Shown: positions 11,701 through 21,250 of the stretch, piece after piece
Layout: every line of letters starts with the position of its first letter
Position numbering within the stretch: position 1 is the first letter of the stretch
From: Liolophura sinensis
Taxonomy: Eukaryota; Mollusca; Polyplacophora; Chitonida; Chitonidae
NCBI RefSeq assembly: GCF_032854445.1
Contig: NC_088304.1
Coordinates: 9,745,704-9,809,703, forward strand
Direction: 5' to 3'
Length of the DNA stretch: 64,000 bases
The notes under the pieces: model-generated
The model's input: only the letters and a program-made list of their open reading frames with translations
Told to the model about the DNA's origin: nothing
Database searches by the model: none
Made by a program: the position numbers and the translations under genes

Positions 11701-14700
11701 GCCTGTAGTGATCAAATCATATTGTTGATTCTGGCCACTGGCCAGGTTGGTTTATCTAGGTACCATACATGTACGTGTAAAATAATGATGTTGTGGAAGT
11801 ACAATAATATTGACAAAATGCCCAATGGAGCGTACCAGGGCTTAAAAAAGAAGAAAAGAACACAAAAGATAAGTTTGGCATGAAGTACTAGTCAAACCTA
11901 ATAAATATTATAAATATTTATTTATTTAATAAATCAGAGTATCAGTGAAAGAATACAGATAGATGATACCTATAAAATATTGTTTAGTTATCTCCAAAAT
12001 AAATCGTTTTGGATGCCTAATGAAATGATTGAATTGAATTTCTGTTCTAGGCAAACTGTGTGAAACACCATTCATCTAAGTAATAAATACATGGAAGTCA
12101 GAGTGTTTTGTCAAGCACTGTAGACCACTTTGGTGGCCTGATGGTTAGAGCGTTCACGTTGGGGTGATTCAAACTGCTTTAAAAAGGAAACAGGACTGGT
12201 TGGCCCGGTGTCATTATAATGTAACTGGGTGGAGTGCCATGTTTAGTGTCTTCAGCATGATAGTTCAGTGGTGGCAGCACTTTGGTGGATGGACTCGCCC
12301 TGCCACCAGAAGAAGACAGTATATGTACACACACCTAATGACTCCTCATTGTCATATGACTAAAAAATTGTTAAGTGCAGCGTTAAACTCCAAGCATTCA
12401 TTCATTCAATGTATAAAACCCACCAAATATGGTTTTGTTATGCTCGGTATAAATTCTTATCAGATGCGTAATAAAATTATTTGCACTGAGATGCGCAAAC
12501 ATATTGTCTAGTTTATTATCAGGGTATATACGGTAGTTAACCCTCGGACACTATTATTAACGCGTATGGTATCTTGCGCACAGCTGCCGCTGGGCTGGGT
12601 GCGCGATAAAGGTATTGGGTGGAATAACTTAATCATAATGCGGGTAGTAATGTAACAGACAAATATCATATATAGCCACACACAGGTCATGTGCACATAG
12701 ACATAAAAGGCCATACCCTATTTGTTCTAATTTTTGCGACACCTGGCCTGCACATTTTGCCAATATATATGTAATTGTAGCAGGAATATAGAGTTTCTTT
12801 TTTCTCACATGGCTAGAGCATCTAATGAACAATATACTCATATCTTTACTTTTTGAAGAGGCTGGTAAAGAAATGTAATATTCTTCGTTCAACACTACCA
12901 CTAATATCTGTCCCAAAAATTAGAGTGTGGAAGTGAGTGCTTAGGGTTTAACATCGTACTTAACAATCCCAAAAATTAGATGTAGGTACTTCAAAATATG
13001 TTGATTGAGCATAATCTGACCATTCTTTCGATGTTAACTTCATTAAAAGTCTTTTTCATTGGCCATAATATTAAAAAATTCCCATTTGAGAAAAAATTGA
13101 AGAATTTCCCACCGAACTACACTAAAATTTAAGGATGGCTTAACCATTACCTTGTAGATTACGTGATCTGTATGGTTATTTGGTACAGGTACAAATCCTA
13201 AGATTCAATTGGTTATAATTAATTTTTTTTATATACCGTAATTCCTCAGCTATTTTGCATATGAAAGAGCAACCACCAGTGCAGTTTATACATGGTTTTT
13301 AATTTGATTTGGGAGACAAAACTACTTTGGTTGGATGTCTTAATTTAAGGGCTTCATTAAAAAGTATAATTTTATCAATGTACAGAGAGTAATACCTTCA
13401 GAAATTGATTGATTGATTGAACACCTTGCAAACATGCGAAAAGGTCGAAGAATTACAGTATACCTCGGCTGTAAGTGGGAAGGCCTTACAGCAACCTGCG
13501 GGTGGTCGTGGGTTTTCCCTGGGCTCTGCCCGGTTTCCTCCCACCATAATGCTGGCCGTCGTCGTATAAGTGAAATATTCTTGAGTACAGCGTAAATCAC
13601 CAAACAAATAAATAAATATATAAATTACAGTATACCTGATTGCTCCATACAATATTGTATTTGATCTTTAATAAATTTTGGGATCATTAGTTTGGAAGAT
13701 CTTCACAATGCTTCCTTATCATGATTTTGTGAAAATTCTGGTGTTGATCAAGTTCAAGATATTTACCCTTGCGTTTACAGTCAATTTGTATGCCCATTTT
13801 GTGTGGTGTTATGTGATTGAAGAAAAAATGGAATAACGTTTTTCTGATATTTATACTGTTTTGTCTGTTTTCAGTAAAGTTCCAACATTTATGCGATTAA
13901 TAGCTCCCAAAGGGTCCCTTACCGTCCACGAGGAGGCTTGGAATGCTTACCCCTACTGTAGAACGGTGATAACGGTAAGTTCTATAAACCCCCACGGGTG
14001 CACATTTGTTAAATTTAGTACTTCTTGAGCATCCGTGTGAGACCAGTGCTGTTTGTCTGGTGATTACACATGTCTGCTCATCAAAGATATAAACAATATT
14101 TAGCAATATTATATTGTGTTCTCTTCAGTATTAAATAACACGTTATTTCAACAATTAGGGTGAGTATTCATTATCAATGGTGCTTTCAATTTCCAACAGA
14201 TTTTCACATTTTAGAGCAATAAACTGGGAGCTACATGTATGGCCGCATGAAAACAGAATGGTCACTTCCTATCAGAGTTCATGTTCTTTATGTTACCAAT
14301 GGTGGACACACTTGGTACAGAGTTGTGTGTGAACTGTGATTACCGACCACTCTGTTTTCATGCTTTATATTGTTGTTTAGTATATATATATATATATATA
14401 TAGTGATCGTCGTAATGAGTTAGTCTGTTTATTATGCTAAACTGTTCAGTTTATCATTGAAATAGACGGTAATCCTCAGCGTTATATGAAGAACATTGGT
14501 TCCTGATGCACAAGGAGATTTGACATGCAGTAGCAAGATTAACCCGGTGAAAATATTGAAGTGATCGAAGGAATCTAAATGAAAGAGAGTTAACACCATG
14601 ATTCAAGAGTATTAACAAAGAATAACACTATACAACTCCTATTAGTGAAGAATTCTGAAAAAGAAAATTTCTGCAGTTACTGTAAACATTTTCCTGCTGT

Positions 14701-17700
14701 GATGGGATAACCTTCCTGCTGTGATGTGATAATCTTCGTATTGTGATGTGATAATCTTCCTGCGGTGATGTGATAATCTTCCTGCTGTGATATGATAATC
14801 TTCCTACTGTGAGGTGATAATCTTCCTGCTGTGATGTGATAATCTTCCTGCTGTGATGTGATTTTCTTCGTATTGTGATGTGATAATCTTCCTACTGTGA
14901 TGTGATAATCTTTCTGCTGTGATGTGATATTCTTCCTGCTGTGATGTGATAATCTTCCTGCTGTGATGTGATTATCTTCCTACTGTGATGTGATAATCTT
15001 CCTGCTGTGATGTGATATAATAATATAACATCCTTTAAAACATGTAATTTGTTGTTTTGATGCAACAAATTATTATTTTTTTTTTTTGTACAGTTTAGTA
15101 AAAGCGATTCATACATCTGGTTCTTAGTCATTATCACTTAACCATGCTTTTAATATGTGCACTTCTTTTTGCTAAGAAATGTGATGTATTAAAACATAAT
15201 CAGTCAAGTATTTACTGTGTTTGAAATTAAACCAAATACATTTCACCTGTTTCAGAATGATTATATGAAGGAAAATTTCTACTTGATCATAGAAACAATG
15301 CATTATCCAGACAGGGGAGAATCAGAAAATGTAAGTTTCAAGTGATAGGCTTGGATTGCATCTTAATATAATTTCTCATTAGATACTCTGGGGCATGTGT
15401 GGCTCAGCTAGACCCAGGAGCCTCTCACCACAGCGGTCGCTGTGAGTTCAAGTCCAGCTCATGCTGGCTTCCTCTGGCAATACATGGGAAGGCCTGCCGC
15501 AACCTGCGGATGGTTGTGGGTTTCCCCTGGGCTCTCCACGGTTTCCTCCCACCATATTTGTGGCCGCCGTCGTGTAAGTGAAATATTCTTGAGTACGGCG
15601 TAAAACACCAATCAAAAAAATCAAATACTGAACCATATACTGCACCCTTAGAACTGCTGTCCTGTTTTTTGTTTCTTTTAAATCGACCTATTTATTTTGT
15701 CCGATCTTAATGTCTTCATGGTTTTTCTGTTTTCCAAGGCTTTCAGATCATGTTAATGTATGCTTTCAAATATTGCCAAGGTAGATTACATTTTCCAGAA
15801 GTTTATGGATGGTTTCAAATTTTATTGTCTTACCATCCTCCAACATTTTTGAAAAGGATTCCTTCAGCCCTTAAAACAGCAATTACATTTTCTGTGGACT
15901 AAACATGACCTGAATAAAATTCTTTAGTGTGCGGCACCAATGAAAAAAGTAAACAGAATATTTAGTTGATTGGTGTTTTGTGTCGTACACCTATGACCAA
16001 GCCCACGGCCATCCGTGGGGTTAAATAGAAAATATTCTGTTAAATCCATAACGGTTTTCTTGTTTATAACTTTATGCTTTTTCTGCCCTGCGGTTGTTCT
16101 CCTATCCTCTTCATTGAGTTGCATCTGAATGTGATGCGGTGTTGTATCGCTTTAATGAAAGGAGTGTGCTAGATGTAGCTCTGTGAAAAAGATGTGCTAC
16201 TACCAGGTGTGAGTTCAATCCTGGCCTTTGACAGGGAGTTTGTAGACTCTACGCTCTCACTGTTCATAGGGGTCTTGTTGACAGTAATTGGTTGATGTTG
16301 ATCATGGGACTCTTCACTGAATCCAACACAAATCTGTTGTCCATGTGAGAAAGTTTGTCAGTAATTCTGCAAAGGTTTCCACCGTCCAACTGGACAACTG
16401 GAAAAAAATGAAATCAAACAACCAATCAGTCAGTGCTTGTTTAATTACATCTGAATGTTCGTTGTTATACTTCGTATCACAGAGGTTATGAAGATCACTT
16501 TTCTGATTGCAGGTACATAGTTTAAGCGAGGCTAAGCTTAAGGACAGGCAAGTTGTATTAATTGACATCACAGATACAAAGTGTTTAAGGGCTTCGGTAA
16601 GTACAACTATGCAATATTGAAAGAACATTAAACAGGCATTTTGCGATTTGGAAATTGCTTTTCGAAATACTCCATATATTTCAGTTTTTAGGATCCAGTC
16701 TCTGGTATGACAAGTGCAGACCTCATGATCAGTATAAATAGCGATCATTAGCAATATAAACATGCCTTCTATCAATCAGTATGAAATATATGTGTACATC
16801 AGTGTAAAGTCTCATGTGAGAAAGTTGATCATTTTCTTGCCAGAGGCAATTGGTCTACTCTGGACACTGTGATTTCCACCACCCATAAAATCGGATTGTA
16901 TTGTAAGAGTGAAATATTTCAGTACAGATTTGAAATCAAATACATCAATCAGTCAATCATTTTTATAAAGCACAAGGTGATGCCAGTCAACAATACCTTG
17001 CTAAAGCATTTGCTTTTTGATCCCTAATAAGAAACCAAAATTTAAACTCCTGTGAATTGATGTTTGTTTGCTCAAGTTGTATGGATATTGTTATATGTAA
17101 GGTAACGTCTTGTATGGTACAAGGTATCGTCTTGTATGGTACAAGGTAACGTCTTGTTTGGTACAAGGTAATGTCTTGTATGGTACAAGGTAACGTCTTG
17201 TTTGGTACAAGGTAAAGTCTTGTAAGGTACAAGGTAATGTCTTGTTTGGTACAAGGTAACGTCTTGTACAGTACAAGGTATCGTCTTGTTTGGTACAAGG
17301 TAACGTCTTGTTTGGTACAAGGTATCGTCTTGTATGGTACAAGGTAACGTCTTGTTTGGTACAAGGTAACGTCTTGTATGGTACAAGGTAACGTCTTGTT
17401 TGGTACAAGGTAACGTCTTGTATGGTACAAGGTAACGTCTTGTTTGGTACAAGGTAAAGTCTTGTAAGGTACAAGGTAATGTCTTGTTTGGTACAAGGTA
17501 ACGTCTTGTACAGTACAAGGTATCGTCTTGTTTGGTACAAGGTAACGTCTTGTTTGGTACAAGGTATCGTCTTGTATGGTACAATGTAACGTCTTGTTTG
17601 GTACAAGGTAACGTCTTGTATGGTACAAGGTAACGTCTTGTTTGGTACAAGGTAACGTCTTGTATGGTACAAGGTAACGTCTTGTTTAGTACAAGGTAAC

Positions 17701-20700
17701 GTCTTGTATGGTACAAGGTAACGTCTTGTTTGGTACAAGGTAACGTCTTGTATGGTACAAGGTAACGTGTTGTTTGGTACAAGGTAACATCTTGTAAGGT
17801 ACAAGGTAACGTCTTGTATGGTACAGGGTAACTTCTTTTTTGGTACAAAATAACGTCTTGCATGGTGCAAGATGGTTAAGGAATTACTGAGAGCTGAACT
17901 GATTCAAGCTCCATTATATATTTGTGCCTAACCAAAGTATTTTAGCGGGTCCTCGGTGGCTCAGTTGGTTAGCGCGCTAGCACAGCGCATTGACCCAGGA
18001 GCCTGTCACCAATGCAGTCGCTGTGAGTTCAAGTCCAGCTCATGCTGGCTTCCTCTCCAGCTGTACATGGAAGGTCTGGCAGCAACCTGCAGATGGTTGT
18101 GGGTTTCTCCCGAGATCTGCCCGGTTTCCTCCCACCATAATGCTGGCCACTGTCATATAAGTGAAATATTCTTGAGTAAGGCGTAAAAGACCAATCAAAT
18201 AAATAAATAAATCAAAGTATTTTAGTGAATACAGTGAGTCTCAACATTTGTATGACAAATAAATGTAGTTGAACTGAAATATCAATCAACTTTCATTTTT
18301 CTGTGCAGGATATTAAGGCAGACGAAGATCCTAGCAAATTCAAATCACAGAAAACTGGTAGAGGCCCATTAGGACCTGGTTGGATTGTGAGTAATATTTA
18401 TGGTTTTATGTATTCTTTTTTCCATTGTTTATTTCTCTGTCTGTCAGCAATTTTACAGGAAGAAAAGCTATGAACAGATTTGACTGAAATTGCATGTTGG
18501 GTCTTCAGTGTCTGCTGCAGACAGGAACTTGGTTGACTCGTATCTTGCATCATCTAAGTGTTACTATTCCAGGACTGCATACATAACTCAAGTATGCCAC
18601 CGTGACTGGTACTTCCTCCAGCTGAGCTGTGTATGATACAGGGTTATTTTGACAATTCTGATAGGGCTGATATGTGAAAAAATGCCAAGGAAGTGTGGTT
18701 TGCTGCTACTGGCCATTATTATCAGACTTTAAAGATTGGTTGAGACAGGGGCCTATATAAATAGACAGCATACCTTACAAACTGGAGCTTAACCCATTCA
18801 AAATATATGTGACAGGGGAGTTAACTCTTGACAAAGATCCTAACTTGCCAGAGCCAAAAATGTGGGAGTGCACATAATTTTTCTTTGCGGGAAGTTAGGA
18901 AATGAAGGTGAACAACAGCTAAACTACTGATAACTATTGTACACAAAGTTTAGAGTTAGAGTTGCCAGCAGGATAGTTGGTCTTTCAAAAATGGCAAGGG
19001 ACGACCATGTCATTCACACACATCGCTATGGATGGAGTTTGCGCCATGTTAACGTGGGACTTGGTCGCATGTCTGTGAGTGTGACATGCAACATATATTG
19101 CTTTGATTTTAAATTCTGGTAGGTGCTTGAATTTAATCTTTTAAATCCTGGAAAAATCCTAGAATTTTTAATTTGTTATCACCCTGTTGTTTTAAATGAG
19201 GTGACGCTGGTTTAAAGAAAGTCCTCATGTTTTTCGTTTCACAGCTTTAATCGTACATACACACTCTGTTTTCAGAAAACTGCTAACCCTGTGATGTGCT
19301 GTTATAAATTGGTGACCATACATTTCAAATGGTGGGGGTTGCAGAATAAGGTGGAGTCCTATGTCATGAAGGTAATGAAAATTGATTTATCAAAATATTG
19401 TCACATTTCTGCGTGATCCATTTTTAATGTGATAATTAGATAGCGTAGGTTTTTGGTTTGTTTTTATATTTTTTTTTTCTCTGTATTTTGCAGCAAGAGC
19501 AGAGGATTTTCTCCAACTTCCATCGCCAGGTGTTCTGCTGGACAGACAAGTGGTACGACCTAACAATGGATGACATCAGGGCACTGGAGGACAAGACAAA
19601 ACAGGAATTGGACAAGGTGAGGGGTCAAGGTCGGGGCTGCAAGGTCAAAGTTGAAGGTCAATCTATAGGGCTACCCCTGGATTATTTGTGAAGTTTGAAT
19701 AATTTCTTATCAGAAGTTCTTAAGTGCTGGCATCAAAAGTATCATTCTAAGGCCTTCATGGAACACGAAGGGGTCCCTCTACGGCTCAGCTGTGGATTCA
19801 GTGTGACTGTCAAGCATTTGACAAAAGAGGTCTAGCTGTTTGAAGTTTTGCTCCTTGCAGTCTAGTTACCTTATGCCACAAGATCACGACCGACTTCGCA
19901 TAAGCAAAAACTTCTTTTCGCTCAAAGAGCTGGGGCTTCTTTGAGAAGCAGGGCCTCCGTGGCCAAAAGTGTTACCATCGTCATTTTACAATGACCCAAT
20001 TACCTCCCACTGCTGGAAGTTCAAGCCCAGCTCATGCTCGCTTCCTTTCCTGGCGTACGTGGGAAGGTCTCTCGGCAACCTTCTAATAGCCGTGGGTTCC
20101 CCTAGGCTCTGCTCGGTTTCCACCCACCATAATGCTGGCCGCCATTGTATAAGTGAAATGACCTTCATTACGGTGTAAAACACCAATCAATTAAGTAAAT
20201 AAATAAATAAGCTTTGAGAAGCTCTGATTATAGGCTACAGAGACATGAGACATCTTTTGTACAACTTAAAATTTTGTCCATGAAGGAGTTTTTCATTTTA
20301 CGTGATCGTGAGAATTCTATTGATCTTAGAAATGATGGTAAAATAATGTTAACATGCCAGTTTCCTCCACTTTTGAAGCTTGCTCGTGCTGGCTTCTGCT
20401 GCGGTCATGTCATGCGAAGGTCTGCCCGAAACCTGTGGAGACCATGGTTACGAGCAAAGAATTCCTGAATATGACAGTACACGACAATGTAATGCATAAA
20501 TAAATACAAAGTCTTACAGGGGGCTGTGAGTTCAAGTCCAGCTCATGCTGGCTTCCTCTCCGGCCGTAAGTGGGAAGGTCTGCCAGCAACCTGCGGATGG
20601 TCGTGGGTTTCCCCCGGGCTCTGCCCGGTTTCCACCCACCATAATGCTGGCCGCCGTCGTATAAGTGAAATATTCTTGGGTACGGCGTAAAACACCAATC

Positions 20701-20733
<33 letters not shown>

Positions 20734-21250
20734 AGCGGGTACTGTGGCTTTCTCATCTCATAATCCTGACCACCTTTGCAAACAATTGTTCAGGTTAAAC
20801 ACCAATGTTCAGGCCGCCCAGATAGCACAGTTGGTAGAGCGGCCACTTCAGGAGCGGTAGATCCAGGATCAATCCTGGGTCGAGTCACACCTAAGATTTT
20901 AAAGGAGGAAGTTGTAACTCACTTTTTAGCGTGAAGGGGATAGTGCAACAACCCGTATCAGTATATTGGCTTGGGTGGGGCAGCTTAGTTGTCTTCAGTA
21001 AGGCGTCTCAGTGAAGCAGCGCTAGATAAAAGAGCGGTGGAAATTCAGGACGCACATTACATACAAAGTAAGGATTCCTTCGTCGTCATATGACTGGAAA
21101 ATTGTTGAGCACGACACTAAACCCCAAGCACTCACTCACTGAACACCAATAAAAGGAATAATTTCTTTGTTCAGCTTTCTTTCTTTTTTTTTTTCTCCCC
21201 AGCAACGGCAGGAGGGAGAAGTCCGTGGCATGGCTGTTGAAGAGCGATGA
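7818..21250 (+). CDS. PITPNA: Class I phosphatidylinositol transfer protein gene (9 coding exons found, start exon missing)
   Basis: Cytosolic lipid-transfer protein that exchanges PtdIns and PtdCho between membranes and supplies phosphoinositide signalling. Nine exons with GT-AG junctions and consistent phases join into a START-like PITP fold. Visible hallmarks are [23 protein letters not shown] (family Thr and Lys that contact the inositol), [16 protein letters not shown] (headgroup Asn), [13 protein letters not shown] (Ser at the known PKC site), FKWWGLQNK (membrane-inserting Trp pair), [13 protein letters not shown] and a short C-terminus RGMAVEER. The short end separates class I (alpha/beta) from RdgB and PITPNC1. 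Invertebrates usually have one co-ortholog of vertebrate PITPNA and PITPNB, so the symbol stands for both. The first exon (about 20 coding nt, expected to end in two bases of a Tyr/Phe codon) was not found. The loop before GQYTHK is about 16 residues longer than in vertebrates. Exon 3 carries a one-base frame disruption. Confidence 0.9.
8049..8306 (+). mobile_element. SINE-A copy, full length
   Basis: Begins GGGGCCTCCGTGGCCTAG (A box region), B box GAGTTGAAGTCC, ends CTCCAATCAGATAAATCAAA. Lies 200 bp into the intron after PITP exon 2. Confidence 0.8.
8659..8768. repeat. 29-bp tandem duplication and (TA)n
   Basis: GTATTCCTTTAGCACAAGG is repeated directly (8669 and 8697 region), followed by a TA run at about 8724-8768. 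Confidence 0.8.
9050..9207 (+). repeat. Dispersed repeat R2, copy 1
   Basis: Shares AATCATAATGTGGGTAGTAA, CATAGAAGGCCACACCCT and CCAATATATATGTAATT with 12633-12790. No coding capacity; element type unknown. Confidence 0.6.
9310..9630 (+). mobile_element. SINE-D copy, full length
   Basis: Head with A-box-like TGGTCTTGTGGTTAAAGGC and B box GGTTCAAACCCAGCT, body with CCTCCGTCGATAAAACTGAC, tail AAATAAATAAATAAA. Its tail ends 25 bp before PITP exon 3. Confidence 0.7.
9656..9850 (+). CDS. PITPNA: PITP coding exon 3, frame-disrupted
   Basis: Acceptor TCCACAG, donor GTATGT after a two-base codon start. Read in phase from exon 2 it gives YQRAQLFF and then a stop. Dropping one T from the T7 run at 9672-9678 would give [20 protein letters not shown] and an open exon to IYHLQH. 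The only other AG nearby (9669-9670) leaves the same frame, so an alternative acceptor does not rescue it. Either a homopolymer miscall or a real indel. The exon also encodes the enlarged loop [19 protein letters not shown]. Confidence 0.85.
9921..10206. repeat. 26-bp minisatellite
   Basis: Repeats of CAGTTTGCTTCATTATTGCC plus ACCCAT, about eight copies with one interrupted stretch (9951-10010), just inside the intron after PITP exon 3. Confidence 0.85.
10664..10862 (+). mobile_element. MITE-1 copy
   Basis: Starts CCTAATTCCTCAACCTTTTC and ends GGAAAGGTTGAGGAATTACA, a clear inverse pair. The best preserved ends of the family here. Confidence 0.7.
12126..12408 (+). mobile_element. SINE-B copy, head-truncated middle
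   Basis: Head TGGCCTGATGGTTAGAGCG (A box), body GGAAACAGGACTGGTTGGC, GTGGCAGCACTTTGGTGGA, TATATGTACACACACCTAAT and tail AAACTCCAAGCATTCATTCA. Confidence 0.75.
12633..12790 (+). repeat. Dispersed repeat R2, copy 2
   Basis: Same order of conserved blocks as 9050-9207, more diverged in the middle. Confidence 0.6.
13237..13457 (+). mobile_element. MITE-1 copy interrupted at its 3' end by a SINE
   Basis: Starts GTAATTCCTCAGCTATTTTG; the inverse end GAAAAGGTCGAAGAATTACAG is where the SINE-A at 13466 inserted. Confidence 0.65.
13451..13637 (+). mobile_element. 5'-truncated SINE-A with a 15-bp target-site duplication
   Basis: AATTACAGTATACCT at 13451-13465 is repeated exactly at 13623-13637 and flanks a SINE-A lacking its tRNA head (CTGTAAGTGGGAAGGCCTTA to AAATAAATAAATATAT). 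This is the signature of target-primed reverse transcription. Confidence 0.88.
13875..13974 (+). CDS. PITPNA: PITP coding exon 4
   Basis: Acceptor TTTTCAG, donor GTAAGT. Encodes [20 protein letters not shown] followed by [13 protein letters not shown], one of the best conserved PITP segments. Starts in phase 2 and ends in phase 0. Confidence 0.93.
14383..14402. repeat. (TA)n microsatellite
   Basis: Short TA run in the intron after PITP exon 4. Confidence 0.8.
14691..15018. repeat. 22-bp minisatellite
   Basis: About 15 copies of ATAATCTTCCTGCTGTGATG plus TG, with CTAC/GTAT variants; ends about 240 bp before PITP exon 5. Confidence 0.9.
15256..15330 (+). CDS. PITPNA: PITP coding exon 5
   Basis: Acceptor TGTTTCAG, donor GTAAGT, 75 nt in phase. 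Encodes [20 protein letters not shown] plus GESEN. The first Asn is the conserved headgroup-contacting residue. Confidence 0.92.
15391..15625 (+). mobile_element. SINE-A copy
   Basis: Shortened head (GTGTGGCTCAGCTAGACCC), B box GAGTTCAAGTCC, end GTGTAAGTGAAATATTCTTG. Sits 60 bp after PITP exon 5. Confidence 0.85.
15962..16022 (-). mobile_element. SINE-A fragment, reversed
   Basis: GATTGGTGTTTTGTGTCGTAC is the inverse of the SINE-A 3' end; GCCCACGGCCATCCG matches the inverse of its body. Middle deleted. Confidence 0.6.
16146..16435 (+). mobile_element. SINE-D copy, diverged
   Basis: A-box-like GTAGCTCTGTGAAAAAG, B box GAGTTCAATCCTGG, then TTTGTCAGTAATTCTGC body; ends about 80 bp before PITP exon 6. 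Confidence 0.5.
16513..16596 (+). CDS. PITPNA: PITP coding exon 6
   Basis: Acceptor GATTGCAG, donor GTAAGT, 84 nt in phase. Encodes [20 protein letters not shown] and DTKCLRAS, matching the VHxL...VxxIDI stretch of the family. Confidence 0.9.
16800..16966 (+). mobile_element. SINE-D body fragment
   Basis: TTTTCTTGCCAGAGGCAATT, TTTCCACCACCCATAAAATC and TGAAATATTTCAGTACAG repeat the SINE-D body; no head. Confidence 0.55.
17098..17870. repeat. 22-bp minisatellite with 44-bp and 242-bp higher orders
   Basis: About 35 copies of GGTAACGTCTTGTATGGTAC plus AA; TATGG and TTTGG units mostly alternate. The variant block starting GGTAAAGTCTTGTAAGG recurs at 17211 and 17453, exactly 11 units apart. It fills part of the intron between PITP exons 6 and 7. 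All long minus-strand ORFs here (to 263 codons) are artefacts of the 22-bp period. Confidence 0.93.
17947..18216 (+). mobile_element. SINE-A copy, full length reference
   Basis: Best complete copy: A box TGGCTCAGTTGGTTAGCGCG, B box GAGTTCAAGTCC (18024-18036), body, end ATATAAGTGAAATATTCTTG and tail AAATAAATAAATAAAT. Lies 93 bp before PITP exon 7. Confidence 0.9.
18309..18386 (+). CDS. PITPNA: PITP coding exon 7
   Basis: Acceptor CTGTGCAG, donor GTGAGT, 78 nt in phase. Encodes [20 protein letters not shown] then LGPGWI. The Ser in KFKS corresponds to the characterised PKC target of mammalian PITP alpha. Confidence 0.92.
19276..19371 (+). CDS. PITPNA: PITP coding exon 8
   Basis: Acceptor GTTTTCAG, donor GTAATG, 96 nt in phase. 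Encodes [20 protein letters not shown] then [14 protein letters not shown] is the pair that inserts into membranes in mammalian PITPs. The joint with exon 7 is about five residues shorter than the vertebrate one; nothing else suggests a missing exon. Confidence 0.92.
19494..19616 (+). CDS. PITPNA: PITP coding exon 9
   Basis: Acceptor ATTTTGCAG, donor GTGAGG, 123 nt in phase. Encodes [20 protein letters not shown] then [21 protein letters not shown], the C-terminal helix region that gates the lipid cavity. Confidence 0.93.
19949..20212 (+). mobile_element. SINE-A copy
   Basis: GGGCCTCCGTGGCC head, damaged B box (AAGTTCAAGCCC), end TATAAGTGAAATGACC and AAATAAATAAATAA. In the last PITP intron. 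Confidence 0.8.
20365..20503 (+). mobile_element. SINE-A fragment, diverged
   Basis: GAAGCTTGCTCGTGCTGGCT and CGAAGGTCTGCCCGAAACCT resemble the SINE-A body; the end is degraded. Confidence 0.5.
20520..20727 (+). mobile_element. SINE-A copy lacking A box, poly(A) tail
   Basis: Begins at GGGGGCTGTGAGTTCAAGTC and runs to AACACCAATC followed by about 27 A. The pure A tail differs from the AAAT tails of the other copies; its near-consensus body suggests a young insertion. Confidence 0.88.
20813..21146 (+). mobile_element. SINE-C copy
   Basis: tRNA-like head TAGCACAGTTGGTAGAGCG (A box) and GATCAATCCTGGGTC (B box), own body GTGAAGGGGATAGTGCAAC, tail TAAACCCCAAGCACTCACTC shared with SINE-B. Ends 57 bp before PITP exon 10. 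Confidence 0.85.
21203..21250 (+). CDS. PITPNA: PITP coding exon 10 (terminal, stop TGA)
   Basis: Strong pyrimidine tract then CCCCAG acceptor. Encodes [15 protein letters not shown] and TGA. The short tail matches class I PITPs. Confidence 0.9.
   Translation, partial: QRQEGEVRGMAVEER

Noticed and set aside
16987-17870. Several minus-strand frames of 213-263 codons
   Set aside because: A 22-bp unit without stops in its three phases opens all frames at once; repeat artefact.
17098-17870. CRISPR-like regular direct repeats
   Set aside because: Head-to-tail units with no spacers, in an intron of an animal gene.
17947-18040. tRNA gene
   Set aside because: A and B boxes are present but there is no cloverleaf and the unit continues into the SINE body repeated across the window.
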